DNA of 64,000 nt from JAEUOS01 sp965279115 (GTDB lineage: Bacteria; Pseudomonadota; Gammaproteobacteria; Burkholderiales; JAEUOS01): contig OZ257137.1 of NCBI GenBank assembly GCA_965279115.1, forward strand, positions 3,534,001 through 3,598,000. Reading direction: 5' to 3'. Each line of letters opens with the position of its first letter. Position 1 is the first letter of the stretch. Positions 34,315-42,514 of the stretch are shown one piece after another. Position numbers and translations under genes: made by a program. The notes below the pieces were generated by a model, which was not told the DNA's origin, searched no databases, and saw only the letters and a list, made by a program, of their open reading frames with translations.

Positions 34315-36404
34315 GATTCTCCTTTGCTGCCGGGGCCGAACACGACCAGGCCGTCGACGGCCACCACGCCCTCGCGCTTGACCAGCAGCGGATTGATTTC
34401 CGCCTCGACAATCGGTTGGCCCGACAGGCTGGCGAGGCGGGAGAAGGCGGCCACAGCCCGGGCGAGCGCAGCCACGTCACCCGGCGGCAGGTTGCGGTAG
34501 CCACGGATGATCGCCAGGCCGCGCACCTCGGTGATCATTTGCGCGGCTTCGGCCTCGCTCACCGGGGCAATACGCAACGCATAGTCCTTGTAGATTTCAG
34601 CCAGCGTACCGCCGGCGCCCACCATCACGACAGGCCCGACCATGGGGTCATGGCGGTAGCCGACGATGACTTCCGCCAGGCCCTTTTCCATGTGTTGCAC
34701 CAAGACGCCCGCGATCTTCGCCTGCGGGCGCGCCAGCGCCACGGTGGACAGCATGTCGGGTACGCGCGCGGCGAATTCGGCGGCGTTGCCGATGTTGAGC
34801 AACACGCCGCCGGCTTCGGTCTTGTGGGCGATGTCCGGTGATCGCACCTTGGCCACCACTGGATAGGCCACGCCGTGGGCGAAATCCGGTGCGACCGCCG
34901 TGGCACTCGCGGCAACCGGAACGCCCAGCGCGGCGAAGAGCGCGAGCGCGTCGGATTCATCGGGCGAGGCATTGGCGGGCAATGCCACGTTGGCCGGTGC
35001 GTGGTCGCGCATGTCTGACGCGCGCGGCGCCTTCCAGCGGAAAAACGTGGCCAGCGCGTCCGCACAGGCTTCCGGCGTCCGGAACGCGGGAATGCCCTTT
35101 TGCGCCAGTACGGTAAGTGACTTGTCCGCCTGGGGCGTGAGGAATGCGGCCAGGGGTTTGGCGCCGGTCTTCGTCCTGAGGATGGGTTCGACCGCCACCT
35201 CGGGATGGAACTGGGCCGATGAACCCACCACCGCAAGCACGGCGTCGCAGTCGGGCGAGGCCATCAGCGAATCGAGGACAGCCGCATAGCGCTTGCCGGA
35301 GCCGGCCATGGTGAGGTCGACAATGGGGGAATCGGCCACGCGCACGCCATGGCTTTCAAGTTCTGCCTTGAGCGCAGGCGAGGCGACCATGGCTTCCATG
35401 CCCAGCACACCAAGCCGGTCGACGACGCTGGCGGCGCCACCGCCGGTGGTGGTCACCACCGCCACGCGGGGCACGCGCGCAAGCACGGGCGGCGCGCGGC
35501 CTGCCAGCAAGGGGGGAATCTCGATCAGCGTTTCCAGCATGTCCACCCGCACGATGCCGCAATCGCGCAGGAAGGCGTCGACCGCCGCATCGGTGCCAGC
35601 CATCGCCCCGGTGTGCGAGCGCGCCATCGCTTCGCCCAGGTCGGAGCGGCCGAGCTTGTAGGCCACCACCGGTTTGCCCGCCGCGTGTGCGCGTCGTGCC
35701 GCTGCAGCAAGGCGCGGAGCGTCGCGCACTGTTTCAAGAAACAGTGCGATGACGCGGGTATCGGCATCTTCCACCAGCAGGTCCAGCAGTTCGCCGATGC
35801 CGAGATCGGCTTCGTTGCCCACCGAGACCAGCTTGGCAAACCCCAGGCCGCGCGCCGCGCCGCGCGACATCAGCGTGCCCAGCATGGTGCCGGATTGCGA
35901 GATCACGCTGGTGCCGCCGGCAGGTGGTGCGCCGCCTTCCAGCACCGCGTTGACGGTGATGGCCACCTTGCCCGGTACATCGACCACGCCCATGCTGTTG
36001 GGGCCGAGCAGGCGGACCTTGCCGTTTCGGGCCGTGGTCACAAGACGCGCCTGGCGCGCCGCGCCTTCGGGGCCGAGTTCGGAAAAGCCGTCGCTGAAGA
36101 TCGACACGACCGGGATGCCGCAGGCACCGCAGTCCGCAACGGCACGTTCGACTGCGTCACCGGGCGCCATCACATAGGCATGGTCGATCGCCCCGAGCGC
36201 CGCATGGGCGGCGGCGAGCGACGGGTAGGCGGGCACGCCGAAAATCTCGCTACGGGTCGGATTGATCGGCACCACCGTGCCGCTGTAGCCGATGTTGGCG
36301 AGGAAGCGCTGCGGCCGCGCGGTGTTCTTGCCGGCTTCGCCGGAAGCGCCCACCAGGGCCACTACCCGAGGCGCGAACAGCGGCTGGAACAAGCCCCTGC
36401 TCAT
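34311..36404 (-). CDS. ADP-forming acetate-CoA ligase-family protein (acyl-CoA synthetase)
   Basis: Fused alpha-beta NDP-forming acyl-CoA synthetase, making an acyl-CoA from acid, CoA and ATP with ADP and phosphate as products. I use ATG 36404, which shares bases with the preceding stop (ATGA overlap); the longer frame has no support. The 697 residues contain the CoA-binding domain (PRVVALVGASGEAGK at about 12-26), two ligase-CoA domains (TSVISQSGTMLGTLMSRGAARGLGFAKLVSVGN; phospho-His candidate His264 in RSHTGAMAGT), and a C-terminal ATP-grasp domain (YPVVAKVRSPDIAHKTEAGGVLLNI; VVMVGAGGTLAEIYKD; EAEINPLLVK). It is coupled at both ends to its neighbours. The acid substrate is unknown. Confidence 0.88.
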   Translation of the reverse strand: MSRGLFQPLFAPRVVALVGASGEAGKNTARPQRFLANIGYSGTVVPINPTRSEIFGVPAYPSLAAAHAALGAIDHAYVMAPGDAVERAVADCGACGIPVVSIFSDGFSELGPEGAARQARLVTTARNGKVRLLGPNSMGVVDVPGKVAITVNAVLEGGAPPAGGTSVISQSGTMLGTLMSRGAARGLGFAKLVSVGNEADLGIGELLDLLVEDADTRVIALFLETVRDAPRLAAAARRAHAAGKPVVAYKLGRSDLGEAMARSHTGAMAGTDAAVDAFLRDCGIVRVDMLETLIEIPPLLAGRAPPVLARVPRVAVVTTTGGGAASVVDRLGVLGMEAMVASPALKAELESHGVRVADSPIVDLTMAGSGKRYAAVLDSLMASPDCDAVLAVVGSSAQFHPEVAVEPILRTKTGAKPLAAFLTPQADKSLTVLAQKGIPAFRTPEACADALATFFRWKAPRASDMRDHAPANVALPANASPDESDALALFAALGVPVAASATAVAPDFAHGVAYPVVAKVRSPDIAHKTEAGGVLLNIGNAAEFAARVPDMLSTVALARPQAKIAGVLVQHMEKGLAEVIVGYRHDPMVGPVVMVGAGGTLAEIYKDYALRIAPVSEAEAAQMITEVRGLAIIRGYRNLPPGDVAALARAVAAFSRLASLSGQPIVEAEINPLLVKREGVVAVDGLVVFGPGSKGES

Positions 36405-37756
36405 GCCTTTGGCGCGCACAGGCTGGCCAGTTCGCCGGCGTTCTCCAGCGACCACAGGCGCGCCAGCAGCGTATCGGATTGCGCCGCACCCAGTACGGGG
36501 GCTGCCAGCTCGCGGAATTTCTCGTCGAGCTCGGTGTCGGTCAGCGGCGCATCGGGGTCGCCCTTGCGGGTGGGCTGGAAAATCTCCTCGCTGCGGCCGT
36601 CATAGGTTTCGATCCGCACGCGCGCGGCGCGCTGCTTCGGAAACGCGGCGTCGATCTCGGGGTCGAGCACCAGTTCGGTCTTGTAGGCAATCTCGCGGGT
36701 GGCCGGGTGGGTGATGCGGTTGGGCTCGAATGCCGCCAGGCGCACATTCCCGTGGGTCATGGCGGTGGCCACGCAATACTTGACCGAGAAGCGCGCCTCC
36801 GCCGGGGTCTGGGCGTTCTCGTACCCCGCCACGTCCAGGGTGGCGCGATAGGCGCCGATGTGGATCTTGCTGATGTCGCGTGCGTTGATGCCCAGCTTCG
36901 CCTTCACCGCCAGGGCGCCGTCGATGGCGGCGAACGAATGGCCGCAGCAGGCGTGGTTCTTGAAGGTCATCTTGGTGATGTGGAAATCGCGTCCGAGTGT
37001 GGCCAGGGTGGTGTTCCAGTCGGGTCCCTTGTTGCCATGGGAGAGGGCGCGGCCGTAGCCGGCGTCGCCTTCGAGCACATCGAATGAACCGGTCACGCCC
37101 TCGGCGGCGGCAAGCGCCGCCAGTACGCCGGCTTCGGCGGCCCGCCCGGCATGCAGCGGCTTGGACATCGAATCCATACGGAAGGCCTGCTGCAGCGCCG
37201 CCGAAAAAGTTGCCACGGTGGCCAGCGCATGTGCGAAACGGTTCGCATCGAGTTGCAGCAGTTCGGCTACGGCGGCTGCGGCACCGAAGCAGCCGATGGT
37301 GCCGGTGTTGTGGAAGTACTTGTAATGGTCGCGGCCCATGGCGGCGCCAATGCGGGTGGAGATCTCATAGCCCACGATCACGCTGCGCAGGAAGGCATTG
37401 CCGTCGAGTCCCTTTGCCTGCGCCACCGCGAGTGCGGCGGCGATGGTGGGCGCACCAGGGTGGTAGATGCCGTCGCGATAGATGTCGTCGACCTCGGCGG
37501 TGTGCGCAGCGCTGCCGTTGATCAGTGCCGCAAGCCGGGCAGGGGCGGCTCGTCCAAGGGCCAGCCGTGCATTGCCGCCGCCAAATTCATCGGAGAGCGC
37601 CTTTTCCAGCGAGAGTGCGGGATCCAGCACCGCACCTGGAAGCAGCGCGGCAAACCAGTCGATGACGGCGCGCTTGGCGTGGTGCAGCACCTCGGGGCTG
37701 ATGACCTGGTGGCGATAGTTCTGGGCAAAGGCCGCGTAGTGTTCGACGATATGCAT
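36401..37756 (-). CDS. MmgE/PrpD family protein
   Basis: The 451-residue protein (ATG 37756, second of two family members in this operon) matches MmgE/PrpD: LHHAKRAVIDWFAALLPGAVLDPAL, INGSAAHTAEVDDIYRDGIYHPGAPTIAAALAVA, FLRSVIVGYEISTRIGAAMGRDHYKYFHNTGTIG, MSKPLHAGRAAEAGVLAA, FKNHACCGHSFAAIDGAL and FSVKYCVATAMTHGNV. The VDD and FHNTGTIG stretches are typical for dehydratase/decarboxylase members. It overlaps the acyl-CoA synthetase start by four bases and follows a Bug gene by 23 bases. Likely roles are dehydration or decarboxylation of a tricarboxylate-like compound; the exact reaction cannot be read from sequence. Confidence 0.84.
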   Translation of the reverse strand: MHIVEHYAAFAQNYRHQVISPEVLHHAKRAVIDWFAALLPGAVLDPALSLEKALSDEFGGGNARLALGRAAPARLAALINGSAAHTAEVDDIYRDGIYHPGAPTIAAALAVAQAKGLDGNAFLRSVIVGYEISTRIGAAMGRDHYKYFHNTGTIGCFGAAAAVAELLQLDANRFAHALATVATFSAALQQAFRMDSMSKPLHAGRAAEAGVLAALAAAEGVTGSFDVLEGDAGYGRALSHGNKGPDWNTTLATLGRDFHITKMTFKNHACCGHSFAAIDGALAVKAKLGINARDISKIHIGAYRATLDVAGYENAQTPAEARFSVKYCVATAMTHGNVRLAAFEPNRITHPATREIAYKTELVLDPEIDAAFPKQRAARVRIETYDGRSEEIFQPTRKGDPDAPLTDTELDEKFRELAAPVLGAAQSDTLLARLWSLENAGELASLCAPKA

Positions 37757-37779
37757 GCTTTTCTCTTGGGTAAGGGTTG

Positions 37780-38742
37780 TCAGTCGGCCCGGGCGCCAGA
37801 GGCCTTGACCAGGCGCGCCCATTTGGCGGTTTCGGAACGCATGTAGGCCGCGAAATCGTCTGGCGTTGAGCCCACGGGGTCGGCGCCCTGGGCGATGAAG
37901 CGGTCACGCATCTCGGGCACCTTGAGGACACGCGCGATATCGGCCGAGATCTTCATGGCGACTTCGCGTGGCATTCCAGCCGGGCCGGTCAGACCGAACC
38001 ATGATGATGCGTCGAAGCCGGGTACGCCGGATTCGGCCACCGTTGGCACGTCCGGCAGGCCGACCGAGCGCCTCAGGCTGGTCACCGCAATCGCCCGGAG
38101 CTTGCCGGCGCGCACATGCTGGATCGCGGAGGGGATGGTGGCGAACATGAAGTGCACGGATTCACCCGCCAGCACGTCGTTCAAGGCCACCGCGCCCTTG
38201 TAGGGCACATGCGTGATGTCCACGCCGGTGAGGGAGCGCAGCAATTCGCCGGAAAGGTGTGAACTCGTGCCACTGCCGGTGGAACCGTAGAAGTACTTGC
38301 CCGGGTTGGCTTTGACCAGCGCCATGAACTCGCGGAAGTTGGCCACCGGCATGGCCTTGGGCGTGAGCACCAGCATGTTCGGCACGTCCGCCACCTGGGT
38401 GATGGCGGCCAGGTCCTTGAGGTTGTCAAATGGCATGCTCTTGTACAGGCTGGCATTGACGGCCAGGGGGCCTACCGAGCCCATGAACAGCGTGTAGCCG
38501 TCCGGCCGTGATTTCGCGACCAGCTCCGCCGCAATGTTTCCGGCGGCGCCGGCGCGGTTTTCGATGACGATCGGTTGTCCCCAAAGCCTGGTCAGTTCGG
38601 GGGCGAGCGTGCGGGTGATGATGTCGGTGGTACCGCCCGCGGAGAAGCCGATGACGATATGCACTTCGCGCGCCGGCCAGGCACCCTGGGCTATGCAGAC
38701 CTGCGAGACCAGCGTGGCCAGCAGAAGAATGAACAGGCGCAT
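37780..38742 (-). CDS. Bug-family tripartite tricarboxylate transporter receptor
   Basis: Periplasmic receptor, 320 residues, ATG 38742 with GGAG nine bases upstream. The signal peptide is MRLFILLLATLVSQVCIAQ (19 residues). Bug motifs: WPAREVHIVIGFSAGGTTDIITR, IVIENRAGAAGNIA, SRPDGYTLFMGS, PFDNLKDLAAI, KYFYGSTGSGTSSHLSGE, HVPYKGAVALNDVLAGE, PTVAESGVPGFDASSW and PAGMPREVA. It follows the class II aldolase gene by 19 bases and precedes MmgE/PrpD by 23, so it is inside the nine-gene run. The ligand is unknown, but its neighbours suggest a hydroxylated or branched carboxylate. Confidence 0.88.
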   Translation of the reverse strand: MRLFILLLATLVSQVCIAQGAWPAREVHIVIGFSAGGTTDIITRTLAPELTRLWGQPIVIENRAGAAGNIAAELVAKSRPDGYTLFMGSVGPLAVNASLYKSMPFDNLKDLAAITQVADVPNMLVLTPKAMPVANFREFMALVKANPGKYFYGSTGSGTSSHLSGELLRSLTGVDITHVPYKGAVALNDVLAGESVHFMFATIPSAIQHVRAGKLRAIAVTSLRRSVGLPDVPTVAESGVPGFDASSWFGLTGPAGMPREVAMKISADIARVLKVPEMRDRFIAQGADPVGSTPDDFAAYMRSETAKWARLVKASGARAD

Positions 38743-38761
38743 GGATGTGGCTCCGGCGCCT

Positions 38762-39607
38762 TCAGTTCTTGTACGACGGGTCGAGCCGGTCGGCCAGGCG
38801 GCGCATGGCCGGCCACTCCAGCACGCCATAGGCGCGCCGCGTGCCCGGCTTGTAGGCGTGGTTGGTCCTGGCGATGACGTCTTCGGGCGGCACGACTAGA
38901 TTGGCATTGGCCGCCTGCGCCATCAGTTGCGAGCGGCAGGCGCGTTCAATGCGGTAGGTGTTGTTGAAGGCATGCGCGATGGTCGCGCCAATGGCCAGCA
39001 CGCCGTGGTTGCGCAGGAACATCACCTCATGATCGCCCATGTTGGCCAGCAGGCGTTCGCGTTCCTCGAAGCCCAGCACCACGCCTTCGTAGCCGTGATA
39101 GCCGACCGTCGCAAACCGCATCGACGTCTGGGTCAGAGGCAGCAGCCCGGAATCGAGCGCCGAAATGGCCATGGTGGCCAGCGAATGGGTGTGGACGATC
39201 GCAGCCACATCCGGCCGCGCGGCGTGGATGGCGCCGTGGATCACGAAGCCGGCCGGGTTGAACTTGTAGGGCAGTCCGGGCGGGAACTGCGGCTCCCACA
39301 GCACGCGACCTTCCACGTCCACCTTGATGAGCGAAGAGGCGCAGATTTCCTCGTACATCATGCCAAAGGGGTTGAGCAGGTACTCCTCGGTGCCGGGAAT
39401 ACGCACCGAGATGTGGTTGTAGATCATGTCGTTCATGTCGTAGTGCGCCACCAGCCTGTAGGCACAGGCGCAGTCGACCCGAGCCTCCCATTCGGCCGCG
39501 CTGACGAGTCCCTTGAGGGACTTGAACTGCAGCGGCGGATAGTCGCGGTCCGGATTGATGTCCGGGTATCCCTTGCGGATGTCGGAAAGAAAGGCAGGCT
39601 GGTTCAT
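38762..39607 (-). CDS. Class II aldolase/adducin-family protein
   Basis: A 281-residue zinc enzyme of the class II aldolase/decarboxylase family, whose members cleave or decarboxylate sugar phosphates, sugar acids or hydroxy-acids. Visible metal ligands are His139 and His141 (AIVHTHSLATMA) and His201 (FLRNHGVLAIG). Upstream stretches ACAYRLVAHYDMNDMIYNHISVRIPG and YLLNPFGMMYEEICASSLIKVD are typical of the family. It is the first gene of the reverse run that continues through Bug, MmgE/PrpD and acyl-CoA genes, and is therefore likely to act early or late in the same pathway. Fuculose-aldolase-like or decarboxylase activity cannot be distinguished here. Confidence 0.86.
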   Translation of the reverse strand: MNQPAFLSDIRKGYPDINPDRDYPPLQFKSLKGLVSAAEWEARVDCACAYRLVAHYDMNDMIYNHISVRIPGTEEYLLNPFGMMYEEICASSLIKVDVEGRVLWEPQFPPGLPYKFNPAGFVIHGAIHAARPDVAAIVHTHSLATMAISALDSGLLPLTQTSMRFATVGYHGYEGVVLGFEERERLLANMGDHEVMFLRNHGVLAIGATIAHAFNNTYRIERACRSQLMAQAANANLVVPPEDVIARTNHAYKPGTRRAYGVLEWPAMRRLADRLDPSYKN

Positions 39608-39728
39608 GGGAATTCCTGTGGCTTGACATGTTGCATTGCGATGCGGCTGCCCGGCGCCAATGCCAGGGCGGAGCCGGGCACGACGCGGGTCGACATTCTA
39701 GGGCGCATTTGGGTGCGAAACCCGCGCC

Positions 39729-39734
39729 TATAAT
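39729..39734 (+). promoter_or_regulatory. Consensus -10 element TATAAT for trhO
   Basis: A perfect TATAAT is positioned eight bases before the trhO ATG (39743). A -35 hexamer at normal spacing would fall near 39706-39714, where only a weak match (CATTTG/TTGGGT) is seen. Transcription would start within one or two bases of the ATG, implying a leaderless mRNA. Confidence 0.4.
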
Positions 39735-39742
39735 TCAGGCCC

Positions 39743-40588
39743 ATGCAAACGCAACATCCGTTTCTCAATGTCTCGGCCTACAAATTTGTCGAGATTGCTG
39801 ACCTGCCGTTCCTGCGCGAGGCTGTACGTGAACGCTGTATCGCCGCGGAGCTCAAGGGTACGGTGCTGGTGGCGCCCGAGGGCATCAACCTGTTTCTGGC
39901 GGGCAACGAGGAACCTTTGCGTGGGGTGCTGGCATGGTTGGCGGATGACGAGCGGTTCACTGACCTGCCGATCAATGAGAGCTGGTCTGACCACCAGCCC
40001 TTCAACCGCATGCTGGTGAAGATCAAGAAGGAGATCATCACCATGCGCCAACCGCAGGTGCGGCCGATGGGGCAGCGTGCGCCGGTGGTGGCCGCGAAAG
40101 ACCTCAAGCGCTGGCTGGATGCCGGGCGGGATGACAGTGGCAGGGAAGTCGTTCTGCTGGATACGCGCAACGGGTTTGAAGTCGATGTCGGTACTTTCGA
40201 GGCCGCGATCAATCCGGAGATTCGTTCATTCGGCGAGTTTCCCGAACGCGTGACCGCGCTGCGCGACGAACTGGTCGACAAGACCGTGGTGACGTTCTGC
40301 ACCGGTGGCATCCGCTGTGAAAAGGCGGTGCTCTACATGCAGGAGAAGGGCTTCGGTCAGGTGTACCAGCTCGACGGCGGCATCCTGCGTTACTTCGAGG
40401 AAGTCGGTGGGGCGCATTATCGCGGCGACTGTTTCGTGTTCGACCGCCGCGTCGCGCTGACCCCCGCGCTCGAGGAGGCGGGCTATGCCGAATGCTTCAA
40501 CTGTCGCGCGGTGGTGTCGCCGGACGAGCAGGCCTCACCGCTCTACACGGTGGGCCGTTGCTGCCCGCATTGCGCTCCACAGGCCTGA
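39743..40588 (+). CDS. trhO: tRNA uridine(34) hydroxylase TrhO (rhodanese-like)
   Basis: The family converts uridine 34 of certain tRNAs to 5-hydroxyuridine using molecular oxygen. The 281-residue protein has an N-terminal ferredoxin-like part (VLVAPEGINLFLAG) and KIKKEIITMRQP. The rhodanese domain (VVLLDTRNGFEVDVGTF) has the catalytic loop TFCTGGIRCEKAVLYM, with Cys186. The C-terminus adds two cysteine pairs (ECFNCRAV; GRCCPHC), usual in the long form of this family and probably metal-binding. It stands alone, convergent with the KefB/C-type gene (stops one base apart). Its promoter suggests a leaderless transcript. TrhO is called with good confidence from the motif set. Confidence 0.9.
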   Translation: MQTQHPFLNVSAYKFVEIADLPFLREAVRERCIAAELKGTVLVAPEGINLFLAGNEEPLRGVLAWLADDERFTDLPINESWSDHQPFNRMLVKIKKEIITMRQPQVRPMGQRAPVVAAKDLKRWLDAGRDDSGREVVLLDTRNGFEVDVGTFEAAINPEIRSFGEFPERVTALRDELVDKTVVTFCTGGIRCEKAVLYMQEKGFGQVYQLDGGILRYFEEVGGAHYRGDCFVFDRRVALTPALEEAGYAECFNCRAVVSPDEQASPLYTVGRCCPHCAPQA

Positions 40589-40589
40589 C

Positions 40590-42368
40590 TCAGACTTCCT
40601 CCCGGTCCGCCTCGAACAAAGAAAGCAGTTCCTCGCTGGCTTCGCGGGTGGACTGGATGAGCTTGCTCTCGTCCTTGTAGATGGCGCGTTGGCGCTTGAG
40701 AAGCGCCAGGTCATGATCGCGGAACTTCGCAATCGCGATCGCCGCCTCGGAGGGCGGGATGCGCAACTGCAACAGGCTCTGGTGCGCCATTTCCAGGCTG
40801 CTATGCCAGGTTTCACGGTAGTAGTGGTGGATTCCCAGCTCGGCCAGGCGGTGCGCATGGGTGCGGTTGCGGGCACGAGCGACGACGGCAACAGCAGGGA
40901 AGTTGTGTCGCACCAGTTGCGCGCACCTGACTGAATCCTCCGGGTCGTCGATCGCAAGCACCAGCAGTCGCGCGTCTCCCGTGTTCGCCGCGCGCAGGAG
41001 TTCGATCCGGGTGGCGTCGCCGAAATACAGCTTGCCGCCGAACTTGCGCACGGTATCGACCTGGTCGGCGTTTTTTTCCAGCGCGACGAACGGAATGCCT
41101 TTCAGCGACAGCACGCGCGCGATGATCTGGCCCATGCGGCCGTAACCCGCCACCACCACGTGGCCCTCCTGGCGCTCGATGCTGTCGAATTCGCGTTCGA
41201 CCTTGCGGTCGAGTGCGGGCGCCAGCACCTTTTCCTCGAGCACGAACAGAAGTGGCGCCAGGAGCATGGAAACCGTGACCGCCACCACCAGCATTTGCGC
41301 CACCGGTTCGGTGAATATGCCGGCGCCCGCCGCTGAACCGAACAGCACAAAAGCGAATTCGCCACCCTGCGCCAGGGCCAGCCCGAGTTTGCGGGCGCTG
41401 CTGCCGGCGGTACCTGCCGCCCGACCAATCGCATATAGCAGGGCGAACTTGATCGCCATCATGCCGGCGACGATGGCGGCGATCATGAGCGGCTTTTGGG
41501 CCAGCAGGCCAAGATTGGCCGACATGCCCACCGAGATGAAGAAAAGGCCCATGAGAAGCCCCTTGAAGGGCTCGATGTCGGCCTCGAGCTCATGGCGGTA
41601 TTCCGAATCGGCCAGCAGCATGCCTGCCAGAAACGCGCCAAGGGAGGCGGTCAGCCCAGCGACTTCCATCAGGAGCGTGACGCCGACGACGATGAACAAT
41701 GCCGTCGCCGTGAAGATCTCGTGTCCGCCATGCGCGGCCACGATGCGAAACAAGGGGCGTATCAGGAAGCGGCTGGACACCACCAGGGCGGTGATGATCG
41801 CCACCGCCTTGGCGGCATCCAGCCAACCCTGGCCGCCGTGCGCGGCCGCGCCGAGCGCACCGGCGGAATGCGCGAGAAAAGGCAGGGCCGCCAAAAGGGG
41901 GATGACCGCAAGGTCCTGGAACAGCAGGATGGCGAAGCTCTCGCGCCCGTGGCGCGCGGTGAGCTGCTTCTTCTCGGCCAGGGTTTGCAGCACAAACGCG
42001 GTCGATGACATGGCAAGGCCAATACCCGCCACCAGCGCCGCCTGCCACGACCAGCCGAACAGGAGCGCGATGCCGCCCAACACAACGCCGGCGCTGACCA
42101 CCTGGGCGGCGCCCAGCCCGAACACCTGTTTGCGCAGCACCCACAGGCGCGAGGGCTGAAGTTCCAGGCCGATGATGAACAGCAGCAGAATGACACCGAA
42201 CTCCGAGATGTGCAGCATGGCATCGACATCGTCGATCAGCTTCAGGCCCCACGGGCCGATGATCATGCCGGCGGCCAGGTAACCAAGGACGGCGCCCAGC
42301 CCCAGCCGGCGCGAAAGCGGCACGGCGATGATGGCTGCAAGGAGGAAGATGGCGATCTGGGTAAGCAT
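40590..42368 (-). CDS. CPA2 cation:proton antiporter (KefB/KefC/YbaL type)
   Basis: Inner-membrane potassium/sodium-proton antiporter, 592 residues (ATG 42368; the upstream extension has no support). About twelve membrane segments run from MLTQIAIFLLAAIIAVPLSRRLGLGAVLGYLAAGMIIGPWG on, with the Na/H exchanger motifs EFGVILLLFIIGLELQPSRLW, GLAMSSTAFVLQ and FFISVGMSANL. Residues from about 415 form an RCK/TrkA-N Rossmann domain (VVVAGYGRMGQIIARVL; YFGDATRIELLRAA). This is the layout of KefB, KefC and YbaL. It lacks a neighbouring kefF/kefG quinone reductase, so glutathione control is not indicated. Ion specificity cannot be read from sequence. Confidence 0.87.
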   Translation of the reverse strand: MLTQIAIFLLAAIIAVPLSRRLGLGAVLGYLAAGMIIGPWGLKLIDDVDAMLHISEFGVILLLFIIGLELQPSRLWVLRKQVFGLGAAQVVSAGVVLGGIALLFGWSWQAALVAGIGLAMSSTAFVLQTLAEKKQLTARHGRESFAILLFQDLAVIPLLAALPFLAHSAGALGAAAHGGQGWLDAAKAVAIITALVVSSRFLIRPLFRIVAAHGGHEIFTATALFIVVGVTLLMEVAGLTASLGAFLAGMLLADSEYRHELEADIEPFKGLLMGLFFISVGMSANLGLLAQKPLMIAAIVAGMMAIKFALLYAIGRAAGTAGSSARKLGLALAQGGEFAFVLFGSAAGAGIFTEPVAQMLVVAVTVSMLLAPLLFVLEEKVLAPALDRKVEREFDSIERQEGHVVVAGYGRMGQIIARVLSLKGIPFVALEKNADQVDTVRKFGGKLYFGDATRIELLRAANTGDARLLVLAIDDPEDSVRCAQLVRHNFPAVAVVARARNRTHAHRLAELGIHHYYRETWHSSLEMAHQSLLQLRIPPSEAAIAIAKFRDHDLALLKRQRAIYKDESKLIQSTREASEELLSLFEADREEV

Positions 42369-42473
42369 GCGTTGCGTCTTGTGCGGTGCGGCAAGGCGAT
42401 CATCCTGGGGCCTGGTCCGCGCATGTGTCAAGTCGCGGTCTTGTGGCAGGATACGCAATGCAGGACCAACGGA

Positions 42474-42493
42474 TCACCGGATCGAACCGGTGA
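42474..42493. repeat. Inverted repeat TCACCGG-N6-CCGGTGA between kefC-like and Bug genes
   Basis: A perfect 7-base inverted repeat with loop ATCGAA, in the 146-bp divergent region and 11 bases upstream of the ribosome-binding site AGGAGA (42504-42509) of the forward Bug gene. Position and symmetry fit an operator for a local regulator or a leader hairpin. No regulator gene lies beside it. Confidence 0.4.
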
Positions 42494-42514
42494 CAGTCCA
42501 GACAGGAGACATGA

